Assembly (NCBI GenBank): GCA_028284675.1
Contig: JANQRI010000050.1
Coordinates: 1 to 64,000, forward strand
Origin: Gammaproteobacteria bacterium
GTDB lineage: Bacteria > Pseudomonadota > Gammaproteobacteria > HTCC5015
DNA: 64,000 nt
Direction: 5' to 3'
Shown one piece after another: positions 18,386-26,863 of the stretch. The notes under the pieces were generated by a model. That model did not search any database. It worked only from the letters and a program-made list of their open reading frames with translations, and had not been told where the DNA came from. Position 1 is the first letter of the stretch. The number at the start of each line of letters is the position of its first letter. A program made the translations under genes and the position numbers.

Positions 18386-18708
18386 TAAAAAACTGAACCC
18401 ATTCACAAAATAGCCGACCGGAAAGCTTCAAGCTTTTCAAATGAATCCCGATAAAACTAATATAGGAAGCGCATACAACTTCCAGGAGTTGTTATCGTGC
18501 ACCAACAGCCGGTTTCCGAAAACAATGACGGTTTTTTTTTCGATCGCATTATGCAATCCAGCCTTATTTTCTGTTTTCGTGGAACGTTTCGCGTAGTTTT
18601 TAATCAACACTATTTAAGACTGGCATAAGACTCGCTTATAATAAACGGATAAAATTTATCTAAAGTTAACTTTGCTACCTGGCCTTCAGGAGAGGTCTAC
18701 AAAAGAAA
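18386..18708. other. Intergenic region upstream of sucA
   Basis: About 323 bases without a gene. It contains a small inverted repeat (ACAACT...AGTTGT, about 18475-18495), a poly-T run near 18530-18540 and, toward its end, the probable suc promoter described separately. No small ORF with a ribosome site was seen. Confidence 0.5.
18614..18642 (+). promoter_or_regulatory. Probable sigma-70 promoter of the suc operon
   Basis: A consensus -10 hexamer TATAAT is at 18637-18642. A weak -35 candidate (TTAAGA, 18614-18619) is 17 bases upstream. This leaves a leader of about 60 bases before the sucA ATG. It is the best match to the bacterial consensus in this intergenic region, but it was located by eye only. 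Confidence 0.45.
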
Positions 18709-21555
18709 ATGCCTAAAAAAGCCGATCGGGACTTGAATATGCAGCAGCTGTGGGCCAGCTCTCATTTTGCAGGTGGCAACGCGCCCTATCTTGAAGCACT
18801 TTATGAAAACTACCTCAGTGATCCGGCCAGTGTCAGCGAAGAGTGGCGAGAATTTTTCACAGGTTTACCCAAAGTAAACGGTATCAGCAAAGATATCCCT
18901 CACTCTGATATCCGCCATTACTTCAAAGAACTGGCCAAACAGCCGGTAACGACCGACAACAGCAGCGTCAAAAGCATTGAAGGCCTTGAGCATGAACGCA
19001 AACAGGAACATGTGTTTGAGCTCATTGATGCATATCGCTTTCGCGGCCACCAGCATGCGGATACCGACCCGCTGAATATTCATGAAAAACCGGAAATCCC
19101 GGACCTCAGCCTGCGTCATCATCAACTGAGCATGGCTGACCTGGATACCGAATTCGCAACCGGCTCTCTGCACGGCCCGGCCAAAGCAACTCTGGCCGAA
19201 ATCCTGGAAATTGTAAACCAGACTTACTGCGGCTCGATCGGGGCTGAGTATATGTATATTACAGACTCCGAGGAAAAAACCTGGATACAACGCCGTCTCG
19301 AGAGTGTTCGCGGGAAACCACAGTTTTCCGCTGAAATGAAAAAACAGATTCTTGAAGACATGACTGCCGCCGAGGGTCTCGAAACTTATTTGCACACCAA
19401 ATACGTAGGTCAAAAACGCTTTTCACTGGAAGGCGGTGAAAGCCTGATTCCAATGCTGAATACGCTGGTGCAACGTGGCGGCGAACAGGGAATAAAAGAG
19501 GCGGTTATCGCAATGGCCCACCGCGGACGGCTGAATGTGCTGGTTAACATTATGGGGAAACTGCCGGCAGACCTGTTTCAGGAATTCGAAGGCAAACAAA
19601 CCGGGCTTAATGGCGAATATTCCGGCGATGTAAAATATCACATGGGATTTTCATCAGATGTTGCAACCCCCGGCGGCACAACCCATCTGGCATTGGCATT
19701 TAATCCGTCACACCTGGAAATCGTATCGCCTGTGGCACAAGGCTCGGTCAGGTCACGCCAGGACCGACGCAGGGATAAAAACGGTCAACAGGTATTACCG
19801 ATATCAATCCATGGCGACGCCGCATTTGCCGGTCAGGGCGTAGTGATGGAAACATTCAATATGTCCCAATCACGCGGTTATTCGACCAAAGGAACGGTGC
19901 ATATTATCGTCAACAATCAAATCGGATTTACGACCAGTAACCAGCAGGATGCCCGCTCTACCCTTTACTGCACTGATGTTGCAAAAGTTGTCAGCGCACC
20001 TATTTTCCATGTGAACGGCGATGACCCGGAAGCGGTGGTCTTTATAACCCAGCTGGCACTTGATTACCGGATGACTTTCAAGAAGGATGTCGTCATCGAT
20101 CTGGTATGTTACCGCCGGCATGGACATAACGAGGCAGATGAACCATCTGCCACCCAGCCGGTCATGTATCAAAAAATAAAACAGCTTAAGCTGCCCCGCC
20201 AGCAGTACATCGAAAAACTGATTGAAGAATCCGCCATGACTGCGGATGAAGCCGAACAGATTGCAAAAGACTACCGCGATAAGCTCGACGCCGGCCAGCC
20301 GGTACAACGGCACTTGACCAGCATGAGCGATGAAGAGAAACAGTATGTCGTGGACTGGTCGCATTATTTCGACAAAGATTGGGAGGAGCCTGCAGCGACA
20401 CATGTCGATATCCGGCGTATCCGTGAACTTAACGATACACTTTTAAGCCTTCCGGATGGTGTTGAGGTTCATCCACGCGTCGCTAAAATCATTGCGGACC
20501 GAAAAAAAATGGCCGCCGGCAGCTTGCCCATTGACTGGGGTTTTGCCGAAACCATGGCCTATGCAACCCTGGTCACCGAAGGCACCCAGATTCGCCTAAG
20601 CGGACAGGACAGCGGACGCGGCACGTTCTTCCACCGCCACTCGGTACTGCATAATCAGCGTGACGGCTCGACTTATGTGCCTTTACGCAACCTTGCCGAT
20701 GATCAGGCCAGCTTTTTGGTCATTGACTCATTGCTCTCCGAAGAGGCGGTGCTTGCATTTGAATACGGATACACTTCAAACGACCCCCAGTCACTGGTTA
20801 TCTGGGAAGCGCAATTTGGAGATTTCGCCAACGGAGCTCAAGTGGTCATCGATCAGTTCATCAGCTCCGGTGAACAGAAATGGGGCAGGCTCAGTGGTCT
20901 GGTCATGCTGCTGCCACATGGCTATGAAGGACAGGGCCCGGAACACTCCTCTGCCAGACTTGAACGCTTCCTGCAATTATGCGCCCAACATAATATGCAG
21001 GTATGTGTGCCGACCACACCGGCTCAGGCATTTCATATGCTGCGCCGGCAGATTATCCGCCCCTGGCGCGCACCCCTGGTTGTGATGTCTCCAAAAAGCC
21101 TGCTGCGTCACAAGCAGGCGGTCAGCACACTTGAGGATTTATCCGAGGGCAGCTTTCAACCGGTATTACCCGATAGTCATCCAACTGATAACCAGACAAT
21201 CAAAAAAGCCATTTTGTGCAGCGGCAAAGTATTTTATGATCTTGCGGACAAACGGCGTGCCGACAACCGCGATGACGTGGCTATTATCCGTATCGAGCAG
21301 CTCTACCCGTTCCCGGAAAAATTATTGCAGGCAGAACTGAGTAAATACCCCAATATCAAAGATGTCGTATGGTGCCAGGAAGAACCCATGAATCAGGGTG
21401 CCTGGTATTCCAGTCAGCACCATATCCGCAGTATTTTGGATAAAAACCTGTACCTGCATTATGCCGGCCGCCCTGCATCAGCCGCACCGGCTGTCGGGTA
21501 CATGCATGTACACATCCACCAGCAAAAACAGTTGCTGCAAGATGCTTTTGGCTAA
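18709..21555 (+). CDS. sucA: 2-oxoglutarate dehydrogenase E1 component
   Basis: A 948-residue ThDP enzyme that decarboxylates 2-oxoglutarate and succinylates the lipoyl domain of SucB. The N-terminal E2-binding segment is LWASSHFAGGNAPYLEALYENYL, followed by DAYRFRGHQHADTDPL, the catalytic AMAHRGRLNVLVN and the ThDP/Mg region HGDAAFAGQGVVMETF. The C-terminal half carries FFHRHSVLHNQ and PHGYEGQGPEHSSAR. Length matches the family. It is the first gene of the suc block, followed by an unusually long 346-base gap before sucB. Confidence 0.98.
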   Translation: MPKKADRDLNMQQLWASSHFAGGNAPYLEALYENYLSDPASVSEEWREFFTGLPKVNGISKDIPHSDIRHYFKELAKQPVTTDNSSVKSIEGLEHERKQEHVFELIDAYRFRGHQHADTDPLNIHEKPEIPDLSLRHHQLSMADLDTEFATGSLHGPAKATLAEILEIVNQTYCGSIGAEYMYITDSEEKTWIQRRLESVRGKPQFSAEMKKQILEDMTAAEGLETYLHTKYVGQKRFSLEGGESLIPMLNTLVQRGGEQGIKEAVIAMAHRGRLNVLVNIMGKLPADLFQEFEGKQTGLNGEYSGDVKYHMGFSSDVATPGGTTHLALAFNPSHLEIVSPVAQGSVRSRQDRRRDKNGQQVLPISIHGDAAFAGQGVVMETFNMSQSRGYSTKGTVHIIVNNQIGFTTSNQQDARSTLYCTDVAKVVSAPIFHVNGDDPEAVVFITQLALDYRMTFKKDVVIDLVCYRRHGHNEADEPSATQPVMYQKIKQLKLPRQQYIEKLIEESAMTADEAEQIAKDYRDKLDAGQPVQRHLTSMSDEEKQYVVDWSHYFDKDWEEPAATHVDIRRIRELNDTLLSLPDGVEVHPRVAKIIADRKKMAAGSLPIDWGFAETMAYATLVTEGTQIRLSGQDSGRGTFFHRHSVLHNQRDGSTYVPLRNLADDQASFLVIDSLLSEEAVLAFEYGYTSNDPQSLVIWEAQFGDFANGAQVVIDQFISSGEQKWGRLSGLVMLLPHGYEGQGPEHSSARLERFLQLCAQHNMQVCVPTTPAQAFHMLRRQIIRPWRAPLVVMSPKSLLRHKQAVSTLEDLSEGSFQPVLPDSHPTDNQTIKKAILCSGKVFYDLADKRRADNRDDVAIIRIEQLYPFPEKLLQAELSKYPNIKDVVWCQEEPMNQGAWYSSQHHIRSILDKNLYLHYAGRPASAAPAVGYMHVHIHQQKQLLQDAFG

Positions 21556-21901
21556 TCGGCCGGCTCTTTTGGTTCAAACTGCCAAACACACCGATAAACT
21601 CATCCTCTGACATTTAAACTCTTCTGCAAACCGGCTATCTACGTTAAAATCGCAGCCAGCTGTGTAACCCGGTCATTTCATAAAAACCGGACCAGGCCGA
21701 TAACCGTCTAGGGCGTTTTATCAAATAGCGAGCATAATTCGGGTCAATGCGATATAACGCGATCCGTTTATCCGAAAAACCCGGCTCCTATTAAAAGGTA
21801 AAACATTGCTGGGCGACAATATCCCGCCTGTGCATGCGCGGTTAAACTGGTTTATCGCGGATTTTAACCATTAAATCATTGGAAAAAGAGACTCTACAGC
21901 A
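21556..21901. other. Long gap between sucA and sucB, no gene seen
   Basis: About 346 bases separate two genes that are usually almost contiguous. No ORF with a plausible start or strong terminator was found. It probably contains a second promoter or post-transcriptional element for sucB-lpdA-sucCD, but no clear consensus promoter stands out. Confidence 0.45.
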
Positions 21902-23128
21902 ATGTCAATAGAAGTGAAGGTCCCCACCCTTCCAGAATCAGTGGCTGACGCGACAATATCCCTGTGGCATAAAAACCCCGGCGATATGGTCAGCCGCGAC
22001 GAAAATCTGGTCGATATCGAAACCGATAAAGTCGTTCTGGAAGTCCCGTCACCACAGGACGGCATTATCAAGGAAATCGTTCAAACCGCAGGTTCTACAG
22101 TCACCGCAGACCAGGTGATTGCGGTCATAGAACCGGGATCAACCAATAAATCACCGGTTGCAGTTGCTGAAACAAAAGCAACCGAAAGCACATCTTCCGA
22201 TATCGACTCTGATTCAGCACCTGCATCGTTAAGCCCGGCGGTGCGCAAGCTCATCAACGAACACCAACTGGATGCGGCCCAAATTACCGGCAGCGGCAAA
22301 GGCGGCCGGATTTTAAAAGAAGATGTGCTGGCACATATTTCCTCAGGCAATACCGCCACCAAACCGGCCAGTCAACCGGCTGTGACGCCACCTGCATCAG
22401 TAACAACTGATGATACATCCGGCGGACCAAGAGCAGAAAAACGGGTTCCAATGACACGCCTGCGGGCACGTATTGCCGAGCGCCTGCTGGACGCACAGGC
22501 GAATGCCGCGATCCTCACCACTTTCAATGAAGTTAATATGCAACCGGTGATGGATCTCAGAGCAAAATACAAAGAGCGTTTCGAAAAAACCCACGGCATA
22601 AAACTGGGCTTCATGTCATTTTTCGTCAAAGCCTGCGTCGAATCATTGAAACGTTTTCCTGAGATCAACGCATCGATAGACGGCAATGACATTGTGTATC
22701 ATGGCTTTTACGATATCGGTGTTGCTGTATCATCACCCCGGGGCCTGGTCGTACCCATCCTCCGCAATGCCGAACAGATGAGTATGGCCAAACTCGAATC
22801 CAAGGTAACAGAGTATGGCCAGAAGGCCAAAGAAGGCACTCTGTCACTGGATGAGATGAGCGGAGGTACATTCACTATTTCCAACGGTGGTGTATTCGGG
22901 TCTCTGCTTTCGACTCCGATTTTGAACCCGCCCCAAAGCGCTATCCTGGGTATGCATCGTATCCAGGAGCGACCGGTTGCTGAAAACGGCGAAGTGAAAA
23001 TCCGGCCCGTGATGTACCTGGCGTTATCCTACGATCACCGGATTATCGACGGACGGGAAGCAGTGCAGTTCCTGGTCTCAATCAAGGAGTTGCTCGAAGA
23101 CCCTGCACGTATGTTGCTCGAGCTTTAA
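21902..23128 (+). CDS. sucB: Dihydrolipoyllysine-residue succinyltransferase (E2)
   Basis: A 408-residue E2 core of the 2-oxoglutarate dehydrogenase complex. A single lipoyl domain covers about 1-77 with the lipoylated Lys43 in DIETDKVVLEV. An Ala/Pro/Ser/Thr-rich linker follows, then the E1/E3-binding domain at about 105-145 (SLSPAVRKLINEHQL, GKGGRILKEDVLAHI). The acyltransferase domain ends with the catalytic SYDHRIIDGREAVQFL. Its lipoate would come from LipB/LipA encoded at 5795-7438. Confidence 0.98.
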   Translation: MSIEVKVPTLPESVADATISLWHKNPGDMVSRDENLVDIETDKVVLEVPSPQDGIIKEIVQTAGSTVTADQVIAVIEPGSTNKSPVAVAETKATESTSSDIDSDSAPASLSPAVRKLINEHQLDAAQITGSGKGGRILKEDVLAHISSGNTATKPASQPAVTPPASVTTDDTSGGPRAEKRVPMTRLRARIAERLLDAQANAAILTTFNEVNMQPVMDLRAKYKERFEKTHGIKLGFMSFFVKACVESLKRFPEINASIDGNDIVYHGFYDIGVAVSSPRGLVVPILRNAEQMSMAKLESKVTEYGQKAKEGTLSLDEMSGGTFTISNGGVFGSLLSTPILNPPQSAILGMHRIQERPVAENGEVKIRPVMYLALSYDHRIIDGREAVQFLVSIKELLEDPARMLLEL

Positions 23129-23158
23129 TACGACACCCAACAGATTCAATACATACCT

Positions 23159-23175
23159 GCCTGCCATAGGCGGGC
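23159..23175 (+). repeat. Short GC-rich hairpin in front of lpdA
   Basis: GCCTGCC-ATA-GGCGGGC forms a 7-bp stem (one G-T wobble) with a 3-nt loop, directly before the GGAG ribosome site of lpdA. It could stabilise the downstream message or modulate initiation. I could not tell whether it recurs elsewhere in the genome. Confidence 0.4.
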
Positions 23176-23185
23176 GGAGAAACTA

Positions 23186-24619
23186 ATGACGGATAAATTC
23201 GATGTTATTGTCATCGGCGCCGGGCCAGCCGGATATGTCGCTGCAATCCGATGTGCTCAACTGGGACTTAAAACAGCCTGCATAGAAAAATGGCTGAGCA
23301 AAGAAGGCAAACCTGCATTGGGCGGCACCTGCCTAAATGTCGGCTGCATTCCCTCAAAGGCACTACTTGAATCATCACATTATTATGAGATGTCCGGCAG
23401 CGCACTGTCTGAACATGGCGTTCAGGTAGAAAACCCGAAACTGGATTTAAAAAAAATGCTCGCCCGCAAAGACAAGGTCGTCAAAGATCTGACCGGCGGT
23501 ATCGAGCAACTTTTTAAAGCCAATAAGATCTCCTGGCTTCAAGGACACGGGAAGCTGCTGCCTAATAAGCAGGTCAGTGTCACCGGACAAAACGGGAAAT
23601 CTGAAACATACTCAGCGGAAAATATTATTATCGCCACCGGCTCTGTACCAATAGAGATCCCGGCGACCCCGTTTACCGATGATTTAATCGTAGACTCCTC
23701 CGGTGCACTGGAATTCAGCGAAGTACCGGAACGGTTGGCCGTTATCGGCGGTGGTGTTATAGGCCTGGAGTTGGGCAGCGTCTGGCGTCGGCTTGGCTCA
23801 AAAGTGGTTGTCCTGGAGGCAATGGAAAGCTTCCTGGTGGTGGCCGATCAGCAAATCGCCAGGGAAAGCCTGCGAATTTTCAATAAACAGGGCCTTGATA
23901 TTCACCTCGGCACCCGGGTTACCGGCAGCTCCGTCAAAAAAGGCAAAATCGAAATTGAATATAAAGACAAAGACGGGTTACACAAAGACAGTTTCGATAA
24001 ACTGATTGTTGCAGTCGGCCGCCGCGCAAATACCGACAATATATCCGACGATGAAACCGGACTTTTACTCGATGAACGCGGGCTGATTCATGTCGACGAA
24101 CAATGCCGCACCAATCTCCCCGGGGTCTATGCAATTGGTGATGTTGTGCGCGGGCCAATGCTGGCTCACAAAGGATCTGAAGAAGGTATGATGGTCGCCG
24201 AGCTTATTGCCGGCGAGAACAGCAATGTAAACTACGAGACCATCCCTTCGGTTATCTACACTCACCCTGAAATCTCCTGGGTCGGTAAAACCGAGGAAGA
24301 ACTCAAAGCTTCGGCAGTGGAATACAATGTGGGCACGTTTCCTTTCGCCGCCTGCGGCCGCGCACGCGCGACCGGCGAAACCGCGGGTATGGTGAAAATC
24401 CTGGCCGACAAGCAGACAGACCGGGTCCTTGGTGTACATATTGTCGGCGCACACAGCTCTGAAATTATTGCCCAGGCGGTTATCGCGATGGAGTTTGGAG
24501 CCAGTGCGGAAGACCTGGCATTAACCGTATTCGCACACCCCACTCTGTCGGAATCTGTGCATGAAGCAGCGCTTTCGGTGCACGGTCGCGTACTGCACAC
24601 CGTACAGAAAAAACGATAA
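23186..24619 (+). CDS. lpdA: Dihydrolipoamide dehydrogenase (E3)
   Basis: A 477-residue FAD-dependent disulfide oxidoreductase that reoxidises the dihydrolipoyl group of SucB. The N-terminal FAD-binding GAGPAGY is followed by the redox pair Cys49-x4-Cys54 (GGTCLNVGCIPSKALL). The NAD-binding GGGVIGLELGSVWRRLG lies near 185, and the C-terminal dimer domain has the catalytic HAHPTLSE-type motif, here FAHPTLSESVHEA. It lies 57 bases after sucB. Confidence 0.98.
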   Translation: MTDKFDVIVIGAGPAGYVAAIRCAQLGLKTACIEKWLSKEGKPALGGTCLNVGCIPSKALLESSHYYEMSGSALSEHGVQVENPKLDLKKMLARKDKVVKDLTGGIEQLFKANKISWLQGHGKLLPNKQVSVTGQNGKSETYSAENIIIATGSVPIEIPATPFTDDLIVDSSGALEFSEVPERLAVIGGGVIGLELGSVWRRLGSKVVVLEAMESFLVVADQQIARESLRIFNKQGLDIHLGTRVTGSSVKKGKIEIEYKDKDGLHKDSFDKLIVAVGRRANTDNISDDETGLLLDERGLIHVDEQCRTNLPGVYAIGDVVRGPMLAHKGSEEGMMVAELIAGENSNVNYETIPSVIYTHPEISWVGKTEEELKASAVEYNVGTFPFAACGRARATGETAGMVKILADKQTDRVLGVHIVGAHSSEIIAQAVIAMEFGASAEDLALTVFAHPTLSESVHEAALSVHGRVLHTVQKKR

Positions 24620-24662
24620 GCATTTGAACTTTTACACTTAGGAAATTAACCGGTATCTGACG

Positions 24663-25829
24663 ATGAACCTACATGAATATCAGGCTAAACAGCTCTTTGC
24701 CAACTATGGCATTCCCGTACCCAATAACCGGGTGATCGATAACCCTGCGCAGGTAAAAGACGCCCTGCAATCACTGCAAGGCACCCGCTGGGTTGTTAAA
24801 GCCCAGGTACATGCGGGCGGTCGCGGCAAAGCCGGCGGGGTAAAACTCTCTGATGACCCTGCGCAACTGGAACAGTTTGCCAATGAGATGCTCGGTTCAA
24901 AACTGGTCACGTATCAAACCGGCCCCGAAGGACAAGCGGTCAATCAGGTTCTGATTGAAGAAACCTGCGATATCGCCCGCGAGCTATACCTGGGGGCTGT
25001 AATAGACCGAACAACACAACGGGTTGTTTTGATGGCCTCAACCGAAGGTGGTGTTGATATTGAGAAGGTCGCCGAAGAAACACCGGATAGAATACTCAAA
25101 GCTGTTGTTGACCCAATGACCGGTGTGATGCCTTATCAATGCCGTGAACTGGGCTTTGGCCTTGATCTTGATGCAGCACAAATCAAGCAGTTTGTAAAAA
25201 TCGTTACTGGCCTTACACGCTTGTTTGTTGAAAAAGATCTCAGCCTGATTGAAGTCAATCCATTGGTTGTCACAAAATCGGGCGACCTTATTTGCCTGGA
25301 TGGCAAAATAAATATTGATGAAAACGCGCTCTTTCGCCAATCAGACCTGATCGCGATGCGAGACACCAGCCAGGAAAACCCGAGTGAAGTTCATGCGAAA
25401 GAATGGGATTTAAGCTATATCGCGCTGGACGGCAATATCGGCTGCCTGGTCAATGGCGCCGGTCTGGCAATGGCAACGATGGATGTCATTAAGCTGCATG
25501 GCGGAGACCCGGCCAATTTTCTGGATGTCGGCGGTGGCGCCACCAAGGAGCGGGTTACGGAAGCGTTCAAAATCATTCTCTCAGACAGCAATGTCAAAGG
25601 TATTCTGGTGAATATTTTCGGCGGCATTGTTCGTTGCGACCTCATTGCTGAAGGCATACTCGGTGCAGTTGAGGAAGTCGGGGTTGAATTACCGGTAGTA
25701 GTCAGACTGGAAGGCAATAATGCCGACAAAGGCAAACAGATACTGAACGATAGCCAGCTGAATGTTATCGCCGGCGAAAATCTAACCGATGCGGCCCAGA
25801 AAGTTATTGCTGCAACCGGCAAAAATTAA
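24663..25829 (+). CDS. sucC: Succinyl-CoA synthetase beta subunit
   Basis: A 388-residue ATP-grasp subunit that binds nucleotide and succinate. It begins MNLHEYQAKQLFANYGIPVP, has the ATP-grasp segment WVVKAQVHAGGRGKAGGVKL, and ends with the ligase-CoA domain region VKGILVNIFGGIVRCD. The usual length is 388. It is followed after 13 bases by sucD. Confidence 0.98.
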   Translation: MNLHEYQAKQLFANYGIPVPNNRVIDNPAQVKDALQSLQGTRWVVKAQVHAGGRGKAGGVKLSDDPAQLEQFANEMLGSKLVTYQTGPEGQAVNQVLIEETCDIARELYLGAVIDRTTQRVVLMASTEGGVDIEKVAEETPDRILKAVVDPMTGVMPYQCRELGFGLDLDAAQIKQFVKIVTGLTRLFVEKDLSLIEVNPLVVTKSGDLICLDGKINIDENALFRQSDLIAMRDTSQENPSEVHAKEWDLSYIALDGNIGCLVNGAGLAMATMDVIKLHGGDPANFLDVGGGATKERVTEAFKIILSDSNVKGILVNIFGGIVRCDLIAEGILGAVEEVGVELPVVVRLEGNNADKGKQILNDSQLNVIAGENLTDAAQKVIAATGKN

Positions 25830-25842
25830 TGCGGAGTTTCTA

Positions 25843-26715
25843 ATGAGCGTTTTAATCAATAAAAATACCAAAGTTATATGCCAGGGCCTGACCGGCAAAC
25901 AAGGCAGTTTTCACAGCGAACAGGCCATTGAATACGGCACTCAAATGGTTGGTGGCGTAACCCCCGGAAAAGGCGGACAAACCCATCTGGGCCTGCCGGT
26001 TTTTAATACGGTAAAAGATGCCGTTAAAGAAACCGGCGCCAATGCCAGTGTTATTTATGTACCGGCCGCATTCTGCAAAGACTCTATTCTCGAAGCGGTT
26101 AATGCCGGTATTGAGATTATCGTCTGCATCACCGAAGGCGTACCAACGCTGGATATGCTGGAAACGAAAATCATCGTTGAAAGCAACGGTGCACGCCTGA
26201 TCGGACCGAACTGCCCGGGTGTTATTACGCCCGGTGAATGTAAGATCGGTATTATGCCGGGATATATCCACAAGCCCGGAAAAGTCGGTATCGTATCCCG
26301 CTCGGGAACTTTGACCTATGAGGCAGTCAAGCAAACAACCGACAAAGGTTATGGCCAAAGCACCTGTATCGGGATTGGCGGTGACCCCATCCCAGGCACC
26401 AATTTCATTGATGCGCTAAAACTATTTGAACAGGATCCGCAGACAGAAGCCATCGTGATGGTTGGCGAAATCGGGGGCACCGCTGAAGAAGAAGCTGCAG
26501 AATATATCAGCAAAGACATCAGCAAACCTGTCGTATCCTATATTGCCGGCGTCACTGCTCCTCCGGGTAAACGCATGGGACATGCCGGTGCAATAATTTC
26601 CGGCGGTAAAGGCACAGCTACGGAAAAATATGCAGCTCTGGAAGCTGCCGGCGTCACCACTGTGCGCTCTCCGGCAGACCTGGGTGATGCGCTACAACAG
26701 GCCACCGGTTGGTAG
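25843..26715 (+). CDS. sucD: Succinyl-CoA synthetase alpha subunit
   Basis: A 290-residue partner of SucC that binds CoA and carries the phosphohistidine, here in KRMGHAGAIISGGKG. The CoA-binding Rossmann segment is CQGLTGKQGSFHSEQAIEYG. I chose the ATG at 25843 (MSVLINKNTKVI) since it is preceded by GGAG; the frame is open further upstream but overlaps sucC. It ends the suc block and is followed by a strong hairpin. Confidence 0.98.
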   Translation: MSVLINKNTKVICQGLTGKQGSFHSEQAIEYGTQMVGGVTPGKGGQTHLGLPVFNTVKDAVKETGANASVIYVPAAFCKDSILEAVNAGIEIIVCITEGVPTLDMLETKIIVESNGARLIGPNCPGVITPGECKIGIMPGYIHKPGKVGIVSRSGTLTYEAVKQTTDKGYGQSTCIGIGGDPIPGTNFIDALKLFEQDPQTEAIVMVGEIGGTAEEEAAEYISKDISKPVVSYIAGVTAPPGKRMGHAGAIISGGKGTATEKYAALEAAGVTTVRSPADLGDALQQATGW

Positions 26716-26778
26716 CTGCGCTTTTCTTCAACAGCGCTAAACACCTCAAGTTGCGGAAACTACCGCATTTCACCTCTT

Positions 26779-26816
26779 ATCCGGCCATCCACAGAGCGCC
26801 CGATGGCCGGATTTCG
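26779..26816 (+). terminator. Hairpin terminator of the suc operon
   Basis: An 11-bp perfect inverted repeat, ATCCGGCCATC (26779-26789) and GATGGCCGGAT (26802-26812), encloses a 12-nt loop and is followed by TTCGG. The T-tract is short, so efficiency is uncertain, but the position, 63 bases after sucD and before lptD, fits an operon end. Confidence 0.6.
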
Positions 26817-26863
26817 GTTAAACTACCGGAATATTGGATAGAAGAGCCAGCCACTCAAACAAT

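Noticed and set aside
18865..19413. Minus-strand 182-codon ORF opposite sucA
   Set aside because: It is an antisense shadow of the sucA coding sequence.
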